The position numbers and the translations under genes are program-made. Positions 48,590 to 57,993 of a stretch of 64,000 bases of DNA are shown here, one piece after another. The notes under the pieces are model-generated. The model was not told where the DNA came from. It was given only the letters and a program-made list of their open reading frames with translations, and ran no database searches. Source of the stretch: Parvularcula sp039818345 (GTDB lineage: Bacteria; Pseudomonadota; Alphaproteobacteria; Caulobacterales; Parvularculaceae); contig JBCBUC010000010.1 of the NCBI GenBank assembly GCA_039818345.1, positions 1 to 64,000 of the forward strand, written 5' to 3'. Every line of letters starts with the position of its first letter. Position 1 is the first letter of the stretch.

Positions 48590-48949
48590 TTGTGTATTGA
48601 AGAGACCAGCGATTTCCGTCCGCGGTTTTCTGCGGACGGACTTTTACCCGTGGTGACGGTCGAAGAGACCACGCGCCAGGTGTTGATGTTGGCCTATGCC
48701 AATCAAGAGGCCATTGATCTCACGCTCTCAACGGGTGACGCGCATTATTGGTCGCGCTCTCGCCAAGAATTGTGGCGCAAAGGCGCGACTTCTGGCCATG
48801 AGCAAAAGGTGAGCCGCGTCTTGACCGATTGCGATCAGGACACGTTGATTTACGAAGTCACACAAAAAGGGGCAGCTTGCCACACCGGGCGACCCCACTG
48901 TTTTTACCGTGAAGTGTCCGCCGACGGACTAACGTCCATCAGCGACTAA
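48590..48949 (+). CDS. hisI: Phosphoribosyl-AMP cyclohydrolase
   Basis: A 119-residue HisI: VLMLAYANQEAIDLTLSTG, HYWSRSRQELWRKGATSGH, TDCDQDTLIYEVTQKGAACHTGRPHCFYR with the metal-binding Asp and Cys residues. Third step of histidine synthesis. The start is TTG (48590), the only fitting initiator with no ATG near, seven bases after the folE stop; this unusual start may depend on coupling. Convergent with the acyl-CoA ligase gene. Confidence 0.93.
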   Translation: MCIEETSDFRPRFSADGLLPVVTVEETTRQVLMLAYANQEAIDLTLSTGDAHYWSRSRQELWRKGATSGHEQKVSRVLTDCDQDTLIYEVTQKGAACHTGRPHCFYREVSADGLTSISD

Positions 48950-48958
48950 CGGCGCCGC

Positions 48959-50698
48959 TTAATCATCACCCTGTTGGAAATGAGGCGCGTTGTCAGCAGC
49001 ATGCGCACGCAGCGGCTTTTTGTCGGTCTTCCCCGTAGCGCCGCGAGGCAGCGGCTGTGGTGACAGCCAATAGCGCGTGGGGACCTTAAAGGCCGCAAGG
49101 TGTTCACGCGCATGGGCTTGCAGGCCCGCGGCATCGATCGTTCCTTCGCCATAAACCGCCGCGCCGACCGCTTCACCCAGACGTTCATGGGGCACACTGA
49201 AGACTGCGGCTTCGGTTACGCCGTCAAACTGAAGAAGCACGTTCTCGACCTCAAGGCAGGAAATATTCTCCCCGCCGCGGATGATCATGTCTTTCAGGCG
49301 ATCCATGATCACGAGATATCCTTCCGCATCAACAACACCAACGTCGCCTGTTCGGAACCAGCCATCAGGAAAGAAAGCTTTGGCGTTGGCGTCTTCGTTG
49401 TTGAGGTAGCCCTTCATGACGCCTGGACTGCGGATACACACCTCGCCGATCTCACCATCCGGCAGGCGTTCACCCGCCTCATTGAAGGTGGCAATGTCCG
49501 TCACCGGAGGAACGACCCGCCCCGTTGCATCCGGCTTCCGAATGTAATCCGCCAAGCCGATAATCGTCCCCATGGCGTTGGTCTCGGTCAGGCCATAGCC
49601 CGATGACGAGGTGATGTTTGGATGGGTTTCTCCTTGCGACACGACATGGGACGCTGGGCGCTTCGCGCCGCCTGAACCAAGGTCGACCAAAGTATCGAGG
49701 TCACCTGGCTGAGCCGCTGTCAGAAGTTCCTGCAGCATCGTTGGCACACCGACAAAATTGGTGAGCTTTTCATCTTTGATCACCTGCGCGGCTTCGGATG
49801 GGTTCCATTTGTAGACAAAGACTACCTTCCGACCAATGAGGTAACTGAGAAGGAAAATCGAATGCAGCGCCGTCACGTGGAACAGTGGCAGCGCCATCAA
49901 TATGCCCGCGTTAGCTGGTTTGGTCGGAATTTCAGGCCGGACCCGTTGATAAAGCTCTTGGACGAACGCCCAGGACAGAACTGTGCTCACCACACCGCGA
50001 TGGGTCAGCTGTGCCGCCTTTGGAAAACCTGTCGAGCCTGAGGTAAACATCAGGGCAAAGACGCTTTCAGGATCGATCGGCGTTGTCGGCACGTCCGTTG
50101 AGATTGATTCATCGCCCAAGATGGCGCGTAAGGAAGCGTCCTGACCAGGGACATCGTCCCGTCCAGCGATCAGTGTCAGGCCGAGTTTTTCCTTAAGCGG
50201 CATCAACATGTCAGCACGCTTATCATCGACAACAACCATTTTGGTTTCTGCTGTCTCAACGCCGTAGCGCAGCTCTTCGCCTTGCCACCATGAATTGAGC
50301 GGCACGACGGTTGCGCCCGACGCAACAACACCAATGAACGCCATGCACCATTCTGGATAGTTGCGCATCGCGATGGCCACGTTGTCGCCAGGTCCGACCC
50401 CTTGACCGATGAGCCAATTGGCAAACCGCATGCTCCGTGCCCAAACTTCGGCGGTGGTGTAGCGCTCCTCGCCGTAGACGATCAGTGTCGAGGTCGCGAA
50501 TTCAGCGGTCTTGGATGCCAAGACATCACGCAACGACATTTCTGAAAGGGCAAACACGCGATCATATTGCACACCGCGGATTTCCTTGGGGACGACTGCG
50601 AAAGGGCCACCTTCGGACAGGATTTTTTCGACGGCTTCATGCAATTCGTCGACGGAGATGGGTTCAATATCGGTGACAGCAGCCAAGTCGTCCTCCAC
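48959..50698 (-). CDS. AMP-forming acyl-CoA synthetase
   Basis: A 579-residue ANL-superfamily enzyme. Phosphate loop FTSGSTGFPKAAQ, the adenylate-binding GYGLTETNA, GWFRTGDVG, the hinge region DRLKDMIIRGGENIS and C-terminal PRGATGKTDKKP (catalytic Lys). Sequence is nearest to medium/long-chain acyl-CoA ligases. GTG at 50698 lacks a clear site; TTG four codons later (50686) follows GGAGG by five bases and may be the true start. Substrate unknown; divergent from suhB. Confidence 0.87.
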   Translation of the reverse strand: MEDDLAAVTDIEPISVDELHEAVEKILSEGGPFAVVPKEIRGVQYDRVFALSEMSLRDVLASKTAEFATSTLIVYGEERYTTAEVWARSMRFANWLIGQGVGPGDNVAIAMRNYPEWCMAFIGVVASGATVVPLNSWWQGEELRYGVETAETKMVVVDDKRADMLMPLKEKLGLTLIAGRDDVPGQDASLRAILGDESISTDVPTTPIDPESVFALMFTSGSTGFPKAAQLTHRGVVSTVLSWAFVQELYQRVRPEIPTKPANAGILMALPLFHVTALHSIFLLSYLIGRKVVFVYKWNPSEAAQVIKDEKLTNFVGVPTMLQELLTAAQPGDLDTLVDLGSGGAKRPASHVVSQGETHPNITSSSGYGLTETNAMGTIIGLADYIRKPDATGRVVPPVTDIATFNEAGERLPDGEIGEVCIRSPGVMKGYLNNEDANAKAFFPDGWFRTGDVGVVDAEGYLVIMDRLKDMIIRGGENISCLEVENVLLQFDGVTEAAVFSVPHERLGEAVGAAVYGEGTIDAAGLQAHAREHLAAFKVPTRYWLSPQPLPRGATGKTDKKPLRAHAADNAPHFQQGDD

Positions 50699-50845
50699 TT
50701 CAGCAATTTTTATTTGGTGTTAGGGGCGTTGTACCCCGAGATCGGGCAAGAGCAATGCCGTGAACTGCCAAGGAGTTTTGCAGGCTTTGCAATCCTCAAG
50801 AGACCCAGCTATCCGCCGGGGCCGCACCCTACCAGGAGAACGCCC

Positions 50846-51637
50846 GTGCCCCATGTTTCGCCGCTGCTCAATGTGATGATCAGCGCCGCCCGCGATGCAG
50901 CAAAGCACCTGCGGCGTGATTACTTCGAACTCGAGAACCTTCAGGTCATGCGCAAGGGCGCAGCGGACTTCGTTACCAAGGCTGACCTCGCCGCAGAGGA
51001 GGCCATCCGCTATTCCCTCACCAAGGCACGTCCTAAGTTTGGCCTGATCATGGAAGAAAGCGGCGTGATTGAGGGCACGGACAATTCCAATCGGTTCATC
51101 GTCGACCCACTCGATGGCACCACGAACTTTATGCACGGTATGCCGCAGTTTTGTATTTCGATCGGACTGGAGCGCGACCGCGAACCCTTTGCCGGAGTGA
51201 TTTACGCTCCAGTATTGGATGAACTCTATTATGCGGAAAAAGGTTTTGGTGCGTTCATGAACGATACGCGCCTTCGGGTATCGGGCCGCGAAGATCCGTC
51301 CGAGGCACTTGTTGGCTGCGGGTTCCCCTTTAAAGGTCGGCCGGGACGACAGGAGAGCTTGGAAGAAGCGGATCGTGTCCTGTCTGAAACGGCCGGTGTG
51401 CGTCGCTTTGGCTCAGCCGCATACGATCTTTGTATGACCGCGTCGGGCAAGCTGGACGGGTATTGGGAGCGCGGCCTGAACCCTTGGGACATCACCGCCG
51501 GGATCGTCTTGGTCCGCGAAGCCGGCGGTGAGGTGTCGACCATCGATGAGAATGCCGGCCGGCCGCATCTTGAGGGTCAACTGTTGGCCTCTAACCAAGT
51601 GCTCCACAGACAGTTGAGAACCATGCTGCAAGGTTAA
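50846..51637 (+). CDS. suhB: Inositol-1-monophosphatase (SuhB-like)
   Basis: A 263-residue FIG-superfamily phosphatase: EESGVI (Glu-Glu), VDPLDGTTNFMHG (metal-binding Asp) and WERGLNPWDITAGIV. Hydrolyses inositol phosphates; SuhB also has RNA-processing functions in some bacteria. Start GTG at 50846 follows AGGAGA by about seven bases and matches the MPHVSPLLNVM-type N-terminus; the longer frame upstream is not used. Confidence 0.92.
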   Translation: MPHVSPLLNVMISAARDAAKHLRRDYFELENLQVMRKGAADFVTKADLAAEEAIRYSLTKARPKFGLIMEESGVIEGTDNSNRFIVDPLDGTTNFMHGMPQFCISIGLERDREPFAGVIYAPVLDELYYAEKGFGAFMNDTRLRVSGREDPSEALVGCGFPFKGRPGRQESLEEADRVLSETAGVRRFGSAAYDLCMTASGKLDGYWERGLNPWDITAGIVLVREAGGEVSTIDENAGRPHLEGQLLASNQVLHRQLRTMLQG

Positions 51638-51697
51638 GCATCGTAAGCGTAACCCCGCGGCCCCGCGCGCCGAAAAGCTCAATATCAGGAGAAAGTC

Positions 51698-52225
51698 ATG
51701 GCCGGAGCAGCATTCAACGTTCGCGAAGAAGGACGCGGAAGTCGTGTCCAAGACTATTGGCCCCTCATTGCGCTTATCGGTGTGTCAGCTCTTGGTGGGT
51801 ACGCCATCGCCACCGGCTATGACACGTTCACCATGCGGAGCTTTATGCATGCCTTCATGGGCGTCTTTTTGTGCTTCTTTGCACTCTTGAAAATCTTCAA
51901 TCCGGTGGCCTTCAAGCGCGGCTTCACGATGTATGACCTGCTTGCCCGCCGTTTTAAGCCCTATGCCTTTGTCTACCCGTTTCTCGAGCTGGGCTTAGGT
52001 TTGGCTTATCTCAGCTTTTGGAACCCCACCGTCACCTACGCCGCGACGATTGTGCTTTTTAGCTTTGGGACGCTCGGTGTCATCAGCGCGTTGCGACGGG
52101 GGCTAGATATCGATTGTCCGTGCATGGGTTCAATCCTCAGTGTACCTCTATCAACAGTGACGCTCACAGAAGACCTTGCCATGGTGGTGATGGCAGCCAT
52201 CCTCTTGATACAGGTTAGCGGTTAG
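51698..52225 (+). CDS. MauE/DoxX-like redox-associated membrane protein
   Basis: A 175-residue membrane protein with four hydrophobic segments and a Cys pair in the loop (GLDIDCPCMGS, 'CPC'), the MauE pattern, in which such proteins aid disulfide formation for methylamine dehydrogenase or related partners. No mau partner is nearby. It starts 60 bases after suhB. Its stop overlaps that of mutS in TTAG. The function is likely thiol redox in the inner membrane. Confidence 0.78.
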   Translation: MAGAAFNVREEGRGSRVQDYWPLIALIGVSALGGYAIATGYDTFTMRSFMHAFMGVFLCFFALLKIFNPVAFKRGFTMYDLLARRFKPYAFVYPFLELGLGLAYLSFWNPTVTYAATIVLFSFGTLGVISALRRGLDIDCPCMGSILSVPLSTVTLTEDLAMVVMAAILLIQVSG

Positions 52226-54843
52226 AGCCGGCTTTTCAGATCTCGGATGAAATCATGCGCCTCGCGCGGGCTCATGTCATCAGGGTCCACATCCTCGAGC
52301 ATCGTCCGCACCGGGTCTTCCGATGTCTCTTCGGTCGTAGGCGGCGCCGAGAAAAGCGGCAGGTCTGCCACCAAGCCGCCCACCGGCGCTTGCGCTTCTA
52401 AAAGCCCGAGCAATTGGCCCGCGCGTTCAACCACAGCCTCCGGCAAGCCCGCCAACCGCGCCACGGCGACGCCGTACGATCGGTCCGCCGCGCCCGGCTT
52501 CACCTCATGCAAAAAGACCACGTTCCCGCGCCATTCGCGCACCGCCATCGCCACCGCATGGAGCCGCGGTAACTCTTCGGCAAGCCGCGTCAATTCGTGG
52601 TAGTGGGTGGCGAAAAGACCGCGACAACCACTGACTTTATGAAGGTGCTCCAACGTCGCCCATGCGATTGACAACCCATCATAGGTGGCGGTTCCGCGAC
52701 CAACCTCGTCGAGGACGACAAGACTTCGATCCGTCGCCTGATGAAGGATTGCTGCGGTTTCGATCATCTCCACCATAAAGGTCGAGCGCCCGCGCGCCAA
52801 ATCGTCAGCAGCCCCGACGCGGCTGAAAAGACGGTCCACCACGCCGATCTCGGCCTTGCTCGCAGGAACAAAACTCCCCGCCTGGGCCATCACAGCGATG
52901 AGAGCGTTCTGGCGCAGAAAGGTCGACTTACCCGCCATGTTCGGGCCCGTGACCAAAAGAAGTCGAGCCTCGGAGCCGTCGGACAACTGACAATCGTTGG
53001 GAACGAAGGGCTGTCCCGCTAAACGCTGCGCTGCCTCCACCACCGGATGGCGACCACCCTCAATATCAAAAATCCGTGAGTTGTCCATCGCCGGGCGGAC
53101 ATAGTCGAGGGCATCGGCGAGTTCTGCGAAAGCCGCCAGGACATCAAGCACGGCCATATCGTCAGCCAGGGTGAGGAGATCATCCCCTAACGCCTTCGCT
53201 TGGGTTACGAGGTCATCAAAGAGCGCGTTCTCCCGCGCCATCGCAACGCCCTCGGCCTCAACCACGTCCTGATTGAGCGCTTCAAGCTCGTCGGTGGTGA
53301 ACCGAACGGCGGATGTGAGGGTGCGGCGCTGGGTGAAACCATCGATCTTGGTCAAGAGTTCAGCCGCCGCCTTGCCCACCTCGACACAATAACCAAGCGC
53401 CTTGTCATGCTTGATGCGGAGCGTCTTGATCTCAGTCGTTGTTCGGTACCGTGCTTCAATCTCGGCAAAAAGGCGTTTCGCACCGGTTTGCAGATCAATC
53501 GCACGGTCAAGCTCATCGTCATAGCCCGGGGCAATAAAGCCCCCATCGATCCGCCGCGTCGGCAACTCGTCCCGCAATGCCTGCTGGTATTCCGTATAAA
53601 GCGCGTTGAGCTCCTTTCTCATCGGCCAAGACCACGACGATAACAGTGAGGGAAGTGACCCTGCCGTAGCCAACAAATCCCGCGCCTCCTGCGCTACACG
53701 GAGCGCTTCGCGGATCGCTCCAAGATCTGATGGTGCACCGCGGTCGAGGCCTACCCGCCCCATGGCCCGCGCGAGGTCGGGTGCTTTTTTGAGAAGGCCC
53801 CGCGTGTCGTCCCGCAATCCATGATGGGCCAAAAAGAACGACACCACATCTTGGCGCGCGGCGATCGCATCCGGTGTCAAAAGCGGCGCCGAGATCCAAC
53901 CCCGGAGCATCCTGCCGCCCCCAGGACTCACGGTTTTGTCGATAGCCGCCAAGAGCGAACCGGCCCGCTGGCCCCCCTGCCCCTCGGTCAGTTCAAGGGA
54001 TCGCCGGGTCGCCTCATCGATCGCCATGCTCTCCCGCGCCGCGCCGACCCTTGGTGGACGGAGCGCTGGCCTTCCGCCCATCTGGGTTAGCTCAAGATAA
54101 GCGAGCAGTCCGCCCAACGCCCTTTGTAAGAGAGGGTCTGAGAGGCCCAGGCCTTCTGGTTCAGGTGTTCCGTAGGCTTCGCGAATACGCGCAACGCTCG
54201 CCTGCACGGAAAAACACCGCGCGTCGCTCTCGCTTCGCCGCACACCGAACGCAGCATCGACGTTTGATCCCTCAGGAACCACCAATTCTTTAACAGCCAA
54301 GGGCGCCAAGAGATCACCGACGGCATCAGCAGCGGCCCGGTCCACCATCACTTCACCAGTCGACAGATCAGTCGCAGCAACAGCCACATCATCACCATCG
54401 ACGAGGACAGCCGCAAGATGATTAGGAGCGCCTGGCTCAAGGAGCGCATCCTCAGTCAAGGTGCCAGGCGTCACGATACGGACGATATCCCGCTCAACGA
54501 CACTCTTGCTTCCGCGCTTCTTTGCCTCCGCGGCGTCCTCCGTCTGCTCACCAATCGCGACCGTGAAACCGAGGCGCACAAGCTTGGCGAGATAGGCGTC
54601 CCGTGCATGCACCGGCACCCCGCACATCGGCACCTCTTCGCCTTGATGGTGACCACGTTTGGTGAGGGTGATGTTGAGCGAGGCTGCCGCCTTTTCCGCA
54701 TCGGAAAAAAAGAGCTCGTAAAAATCACCCATGCGGTAAAAAAGAAGGGCCTCGCCGGCCTTGGCCTTCAAGCGATGGTATTGCGCCATCATCGGGGTCA
54801 GTTTAGCGGCCACCTTTGGAGGATGCTCTGAATTTGCGTTCAT
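52222..54843 (-). CDS. mutS: DNA mismatch repair protein MutS
   Basis: A 873-residue protein with FYRMGDFYELFF (mismatch-reading Phe-x-Glu), connector, lever, then Walker A GPNMAGKSTFLRQ, Walker B VVLDEVGRGTATYDG and FATHYHELTRL. Recognises mismatches and starts repair. ATG at 54843 follows AGAGGAG; the longer frame to 54927 would overlap the divergent ygjP gene. It starts 44 bases from ygjP. C-terminal part EEFSRDL-like end (FIRDLKSRL). Confidence 0.96.
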   Translation of the reverse strand: MNANSEHPPKVAAKLTPMMAQYHRLKAKAGEALLFYRMGDFYELFFSDAEKAAASLNITLTKRGHHQGEEVPMCGVPVHARDAYLAKLVRLGFTVAIGEQTEDAAEAKKRGSKSVVERDIVRIVTPGTLTEDALLEPGAPNHLAAVLVDGDDVAVAATDLSTGEVMVDRAAADAVGDLLAPLAVKELVVPEGSNVDAAFGVRRSESDARCFSVQASVARIREAYGTPEPEGLGLSDPLLQRALGGLLAYLELTQMGGRPALRPPRVGAARESMAIDEATRRSLELTEGQGGQRAGSLLAAIDKTVSPGGGRMLRGWISAPLLTPDAIAARQDVVSFFLAHHGLRDDTRGLLKKAPDLARAMGRVGLDRGAPSDLGAIREALRVAQEARDLLATAGSLPSLLSSWSWPMRKELNALYTEYQQALRDELPTRRIDGGFIAPGYDDELDRAIDLQTGAKRLFAEIEARYRTTTEIKTLRIKHDKALGYCVEVGKAAAELLTKIDGFTQRRTLTSAVRFTTDELEALNQDVVEAEGVAMARENALFDDLVTQAKALGDDLLTLADDMAVLDVLAAFAELADALDYVRPAMDNSRIFDIEGGRHPVVEAAQRLAGQPFVPNDCQLSDGSEARLLLVTGPNMAGKSTFLRQNALIAVMAQAGSFVPASKAEIGVVDRLFSRVGAADDLARGRSTFMVEMIETAAILHQATDRSLVVLDEVGRGTATYDGLSIAWATLEHLHKVSGCRGLFATHYHELTRLAEELPRLHAVAMAVREWRGNVVFLHEVKPGAADRSYGVAVARLAGLPEAVVERAGQLLGLLEAQAPVGGLVADLPLFSAPPTTEETSEDPVRTMLEDVDPDDMSPREAHDFIRDLKSRL

Positions 54844-54887
54844 CAGTGAACTCCTCTTCTGCGTCGCCAAAACCCCAACGGCGCGCA

Positions 54888-55574
54888 ATGACGCCCTTTC
54901 GCCTGGCGTCAGGGCGCGACGTGCCAATCAACCTTCGCCGCCACAAATCTGCGAGGCGCTTTGTGTTAAGGGTTTCGGGAGGTTCGATCCATCTCACGAT
55001 TCCCACAAGGGCACGGGCCGCTGCAGCGCTCAACTGGCTTGAGCAACAGCGAGGGTTTATCGAGAGCGAGTTGCGGGGGATTCCGGACTTGGTGCCGTTT
55101 TCTCTCGGAAATGAGCTCCCCGTGCTTGGCCGGACGCGCAGGATTACAGCCGGTGGCCCGCGCGGCGGCGCGTTGAAAGACAACGCCCTCGCCCTCCATG
55201 AGACCGATCCTGCGCGTATCCCCGCAGCGACCGAACGGTTGATCCGGCGCGTGGTGCGCGAGGAGTGTGAACAGCAGATCGCCTGGTTTTGGCGGGCGCT
55301 TGACGTGCCGGATGCTTCCGTCAGCATACGTCAGATGCGGCGGCGGTGGGGCAGTTGCGCTGTTGACGGAAGCACGACCTTCAATTGGCGCTTGGCCTTC
55401 GCGCCTTCTGATGTCTTATCCTACGTCATCGCCCATGAAGCTGCTCACCGGATCGAAATGAACCACGGCCCTCGTTTTTGGGCGCTGGTCGAACAGATCT
55501 ATCCTGGCTTTGAGGCCCCTAGCCTTTGGCTCAAGGACAACGGCGAGTCCCTCTTTGTGTATGGAACGGTCTAA
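54888..55574 (+). CDS. YgjP/DUF45-type zinc metallopeptidase
   Basis: A 228-residue DUF45 protein with SprT-like zinc motif: IAHEAAHRIEMNHGPRFWALV (HExxH plus His), MRRRWGSCAVDGSTTFNWRLAF beforehand. Proteins of this group (YgjP) have UTP pyrophosphatase or metalloprotease character. ATG 54888; a longer frame to 54816 overlaps the mutS 5' end and is disfavoured. Divergent from mutS with 44 bases between starts; followed by a strong terminator. Confidence 0.85.
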   Translation: MTPFRLASGRDVPINLRRHKSARRFVLRVSGGSIHLTIPTRARAAAALNWLEQQRGFIESELRGIPDLVPFSLGNELPVLGRTRRITAGGPRGGALKDNALALHETDPARIPAATERLIRRVVREECEQQIAWFWRALDVPDASVSIRQMRRRWGSCAVDGSTTFNWRLAFAPSDVLSYVIAHEAAHRIEMNHGPRFWALVEQIYPGFEAPSLWLKDNGESLFVYGTV

Positions 55575-55587
55575 CCGAGAGGCAAAA

Positions 55588-55613
55588 AAAAGCCGGCCCG
55601 AGGGCCGGCTTTT
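55588..55613. terminator. Bidirectional intrinsic terminator
   Basis: A perfect stem, AAAAGCCGGCCC with GGGCCGGCTTTT, gives a stem flanked by A and T runs on both sides (55584-55591, 55610-55613). It ends ygjP transcripts on the plus strand and the convergent OmpA-type gene on the minus strand. Confidence 0.9.
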
Positions 55614-55634
55614 CGTTGATCATGAGACCAATGA

Positions 55635-56810
55635 TTAGAAGTCAAACTCAACTTCCGTCCGACGGTTGAGCGGCTCAGCCACCCCGTCGCCGGTGGATTT
55701 GGCAGGAGCTGTTTCACCAAGTGCGCGGACAGAGATCTTCGATCCAGCGACGCCGTAAGAAACAAGCGCGTCGCGGACGACCTTGGCGCGACGCTGCGAC
55801 AGGCCGCGGTTGTATTGAGCACTACCAGCGGTGTCGGTGTTACCGATCACGACGACGCTGATCAGGTCCACATCTTGTGACTGACGCGCCCGGCGAGCGA
55901 TCGCTGATTTCGCGCGTTCGGTCAGCGTTGCTGAGTCATACTCGAAGTAGACAACCAGCGAGAGCTCTTCAGCAGTCAGCGCTTCATCGTCAGCAGCCAA
56001 CGGGCAAGGAGCGTTGAGTGCCACCACGGTACCGTCGACACAAGTCTTCATGGCCGGAGCCGCGGTCGCGACAGGACGCTCAGCTTTTGTTCCGCCGCCA
56101 AAATTGTAGCGAAGACCCGCTGTGAACTCATGAGCGTTATACTCGCCCGAGAACGAAGTGGGTTCGGCGTTGAATGCGCCTTCCATATCGTACTCACCGG
56201 TCTGCAGGTAACGATAGCCAAGCGCAAAGGCGAGGTTCCGTGCCATATCAATGGTCACACCAGCCATGCCTTGAACGGCGGTGACGTAATCATCATCGTC
56301 GAGATCGATGCTGTTGAAGGTGGATCCCAGAACAGCAACGTCGGACTCGTTGTCCATGTCGAGGCTGACACGGGCAAAGCCAATGCCACCGCCAAGATAT
56401 GGAGTCACGCGACCGGAAAATCCAAGTGGCACGTCTTTATAGACATTGATCATGCCGGTCAGCACGTTCACTTCACCAAAGTCAGGACCCGCAGCAAAGA
56501 TTGCGCTGCCTGCTTCGGTAGGGAGAGAGTCAATGCCTTGGCCGCGGCGCGCAATTTCAACTTCGCTGCGCAGGTTGCCAGGGAAATACTTCCCGATTGC
56601 ACCGTAAACGCCAAATCCTTCGTCGACTTCGAGTTCAGAGTCGAACGCCTCGGTCACGTCAAGACCTTCACTTTCGAAGTCTTTGACGCCCCAGTCCATG
56701 GCCCAGCTGACGCCTAGCTCCCCGTAGTATCCAGTGTTTTCTGATTGCGCCGAAGCCGTTCCCAGCGCCAATGCGCTGACTGCTGCGACCAATGCAAAGC
56801 GGTTGAGCAT
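55635..56810 (-). CDS. OmpA-family outer membrane protein (N-terminal beta-barrel plus peptidoglycan domain)
   Basis: A 391-residue protein: signal peptide (MLNRFALVAAVSALALGTASA), an eight-strand-type beta-barrel (about 22-250; starts TGYYGELGVSWAMDWG and ends HEFTAGLRYNFGG), a linker with a Cys pair (TCVDGTVVALNAPCPL) and an OmpA C-terminal domain (YFEYDSATLTERAKSAI, GNTDTAGSAQYNRGLSQRRA, RRTEVEFDF). It anchors outer membrane to peptidoglycan and may have a porin role. GGAGGG site precedes ATG 56810. A likely strongly expressed gene; ends at the bidirectional terminator. Confidence 0.92.
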   Translation of the reverse strand: MLNRFALVAAVSALALGTASAQSENTGYYGELGVSWAMDWGVKDFESEGLDVTEAFDSELEVDEGFGVYGAIGKYFPGNLRSEVEIARRGQGIDSLPTEAGSAIFAAGPDFGEVNVLTGMINVYKDVPLGFSGRVTPYLGGGIGFARVSLDMDNESDVAVLGSTFNSIDLDDDDYVTAVQGMAGVTIDMARNLAFALGYRYLQTGEYDMEGAFNAEPTSFSGEYNAHEFTAGLRYNFGGGTKAERPVATAAPAMKTCVDGTVVALNAPCPLAADDEALTAEELSLVVYFEYDSATLTERAKSAIARRARQSQDVDLISVVVIGNTDTAGSAQYNRGLSQRRAKVVRDALVSYGVAGSKISVRALGETAPAKSTGDGVAEPLNRRTEVEFDF

Positions 56811-56962
56811 CTCGTAACCCTCCAAAAATTGAATCCCGTGCGCCACCATCGCGTGGAGAGCTTATGCAAAATAAATGCGCAAATTGGAAGGTCTTGTTAG
56901 GCCACAGTTAACCCAAAAATCAGTCAAACAGTGGCCAGCGCCGTGGCAAATTAGCATCAGCC

Positions 56963-57826
56963 TTAAAGAGAAAGCTCAAGCGTCGGTTGTGATTCGCTTA
57001 AAGAAGCACGAAGCTTCCCAATGGCCTGCTTTTCTATTTGCCGAACGCGTTCTTTTGATAGACCGAGATCCACACCGATCTGAGATAGTGTTACACGGTC
57101 TTCCCCGAAGAAACGCTGATCTATAATGCGGCGCTCCCTCTCAGTCAGCGACTTCATGGCTTCACCGAGCCACAGGCGACGTTTCTGCAGATCGATTTCA
57201 TCCTCCGCGGACTCATCGGGTCGTGCACGATCATCGGGGATCATTTCTTGGCGCTCGGTGTCGCCCTCTTCGCTGACGGTGGCATTGAGCGACATGTCGC
57301 GACGACCAAGCCGGGCGGTCATGAATTCAATATCATCGCCGGTGACATTGAATTTCTCGGCAACCTTCTCGCGAGCCACAGGTCCTGAGCTGTCCACTTC
57401 TTCGATCATCGCACGAATACGGGAGAGATTGAAAAAGATCGTTTTGTGGGCAGATTTCGAGCCAATCCGGACGATCGACCAATTGCGCAGAACGTAGTCC
57501 TGCATCGATGCCCTGATCCACCAACCCGCATAGGTGCAGAACCGAACTTCACGATCGCAGTCGAACCGCTTCGCCGCCTCAAGAAGGCCAATTGCCCCCT
57601 CTTGGATCAGATCGCCAAGGGGCAGTCCATAGCCGCGAAACTTAATAGCGGTGGAGACAGCCATCCGCATATGCGCCTCGGTCAGTTCCGCCAGGGCACG
57701 CTCATCACCGCGCTCACACCAAGCGAGCGTCAACTCGCGTTCCCGTTCAATCGACAGGATAGGCGCCGACATGGCGCGCCTTATGGTGTCGCGCACATAA
57801 TCCCGACCGGCGGTGTTCTGCAGCAT
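56963..57826 (-). CDS. rpoH: RpoH-type sigma factor (sigma-32 family)
   Basis: A 287-residue sigma-70-family protein: region 2 with GDLIQEGAIGLLEAAKRFDCDREVRFCTYAGWWIRASMQDYVLRN (partial) and the RpoH-box-like AHKTIFFNL, region 3, and region 4 RQIEKQAIGKLRASL with helix-turn-helix VTLSQIGVDLGLSKERVRQ. Directs heat-shock or related promoters. Start at 57826 follows AGAGGGG; a longer frame to 57865 exists. Divergent from ald. Could be one of multiple RpoH copies common in alphaproteobacteria. Confidence 0.88.
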   Translation of the reverse strand: MLQNTAGRDYVRDTIRRAMSAPILSIERERELTLAWCERGDERALAELTEAHMRMAVSTAIKFRGYGLPLGDLIQEGAIGLLEAAKRFDCDREVRFCTYAGWWIRASMQDYVLRNWSIVRIGSKSAHKTIFFNLSRIRAMIEEVDSSGPVAREKVAEKFNVTGDDIEFMTARLGRRDMSLNATVSEEGDTERQEMIPDDRARPDESAEDEIDLQKRRLWLGEAMKSLTERERRIIDQRFFGEDRVTLSQIGVDLGLSKERVRQIEKQAIGKLRASLSESQPTLELSL

Positions 57827-57950
57827 GCCCCTCTGTCCTCCATTGGATAAGAGTGTTCGATGCACGAACGCTTGGCGCGCCAGAGGGTTCCACCGGACCG
57901 TCGATTTTTTCCAGTTGGGCCTCTTCGCGGTGCTGACGAGGGCCCCAAGG

Positions 57951-57961
57951 GCACTAAGTGC
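57951..57961. promoter_or_regulatory. Short palindrome upstream of ald
   Basis: GCACTAAGTGC (11 bases) lies 32 bases before the ald start, with a second small palindrome (CGGG-TGATG-CCCG) directly after it. Such sites may bind an Lrp-type regulator; this is inferred. The rest of 57827-57993 holds the divergent rpoH and ald promoters, not resolved. Confidence 0.25.
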
Positions 57962-57993
57962 TCGGGTGATGCCCGAACCAACGGAGTGGTGAG

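Noticed and set aside
54960..54990. A ggttcgatcc string resembling a tRNA T-arm
   Set aside because: It lies inside the ygjP coding region and no D-arm or anticodon stem can be folded around it. No tRNA was found elsewhere in the window.
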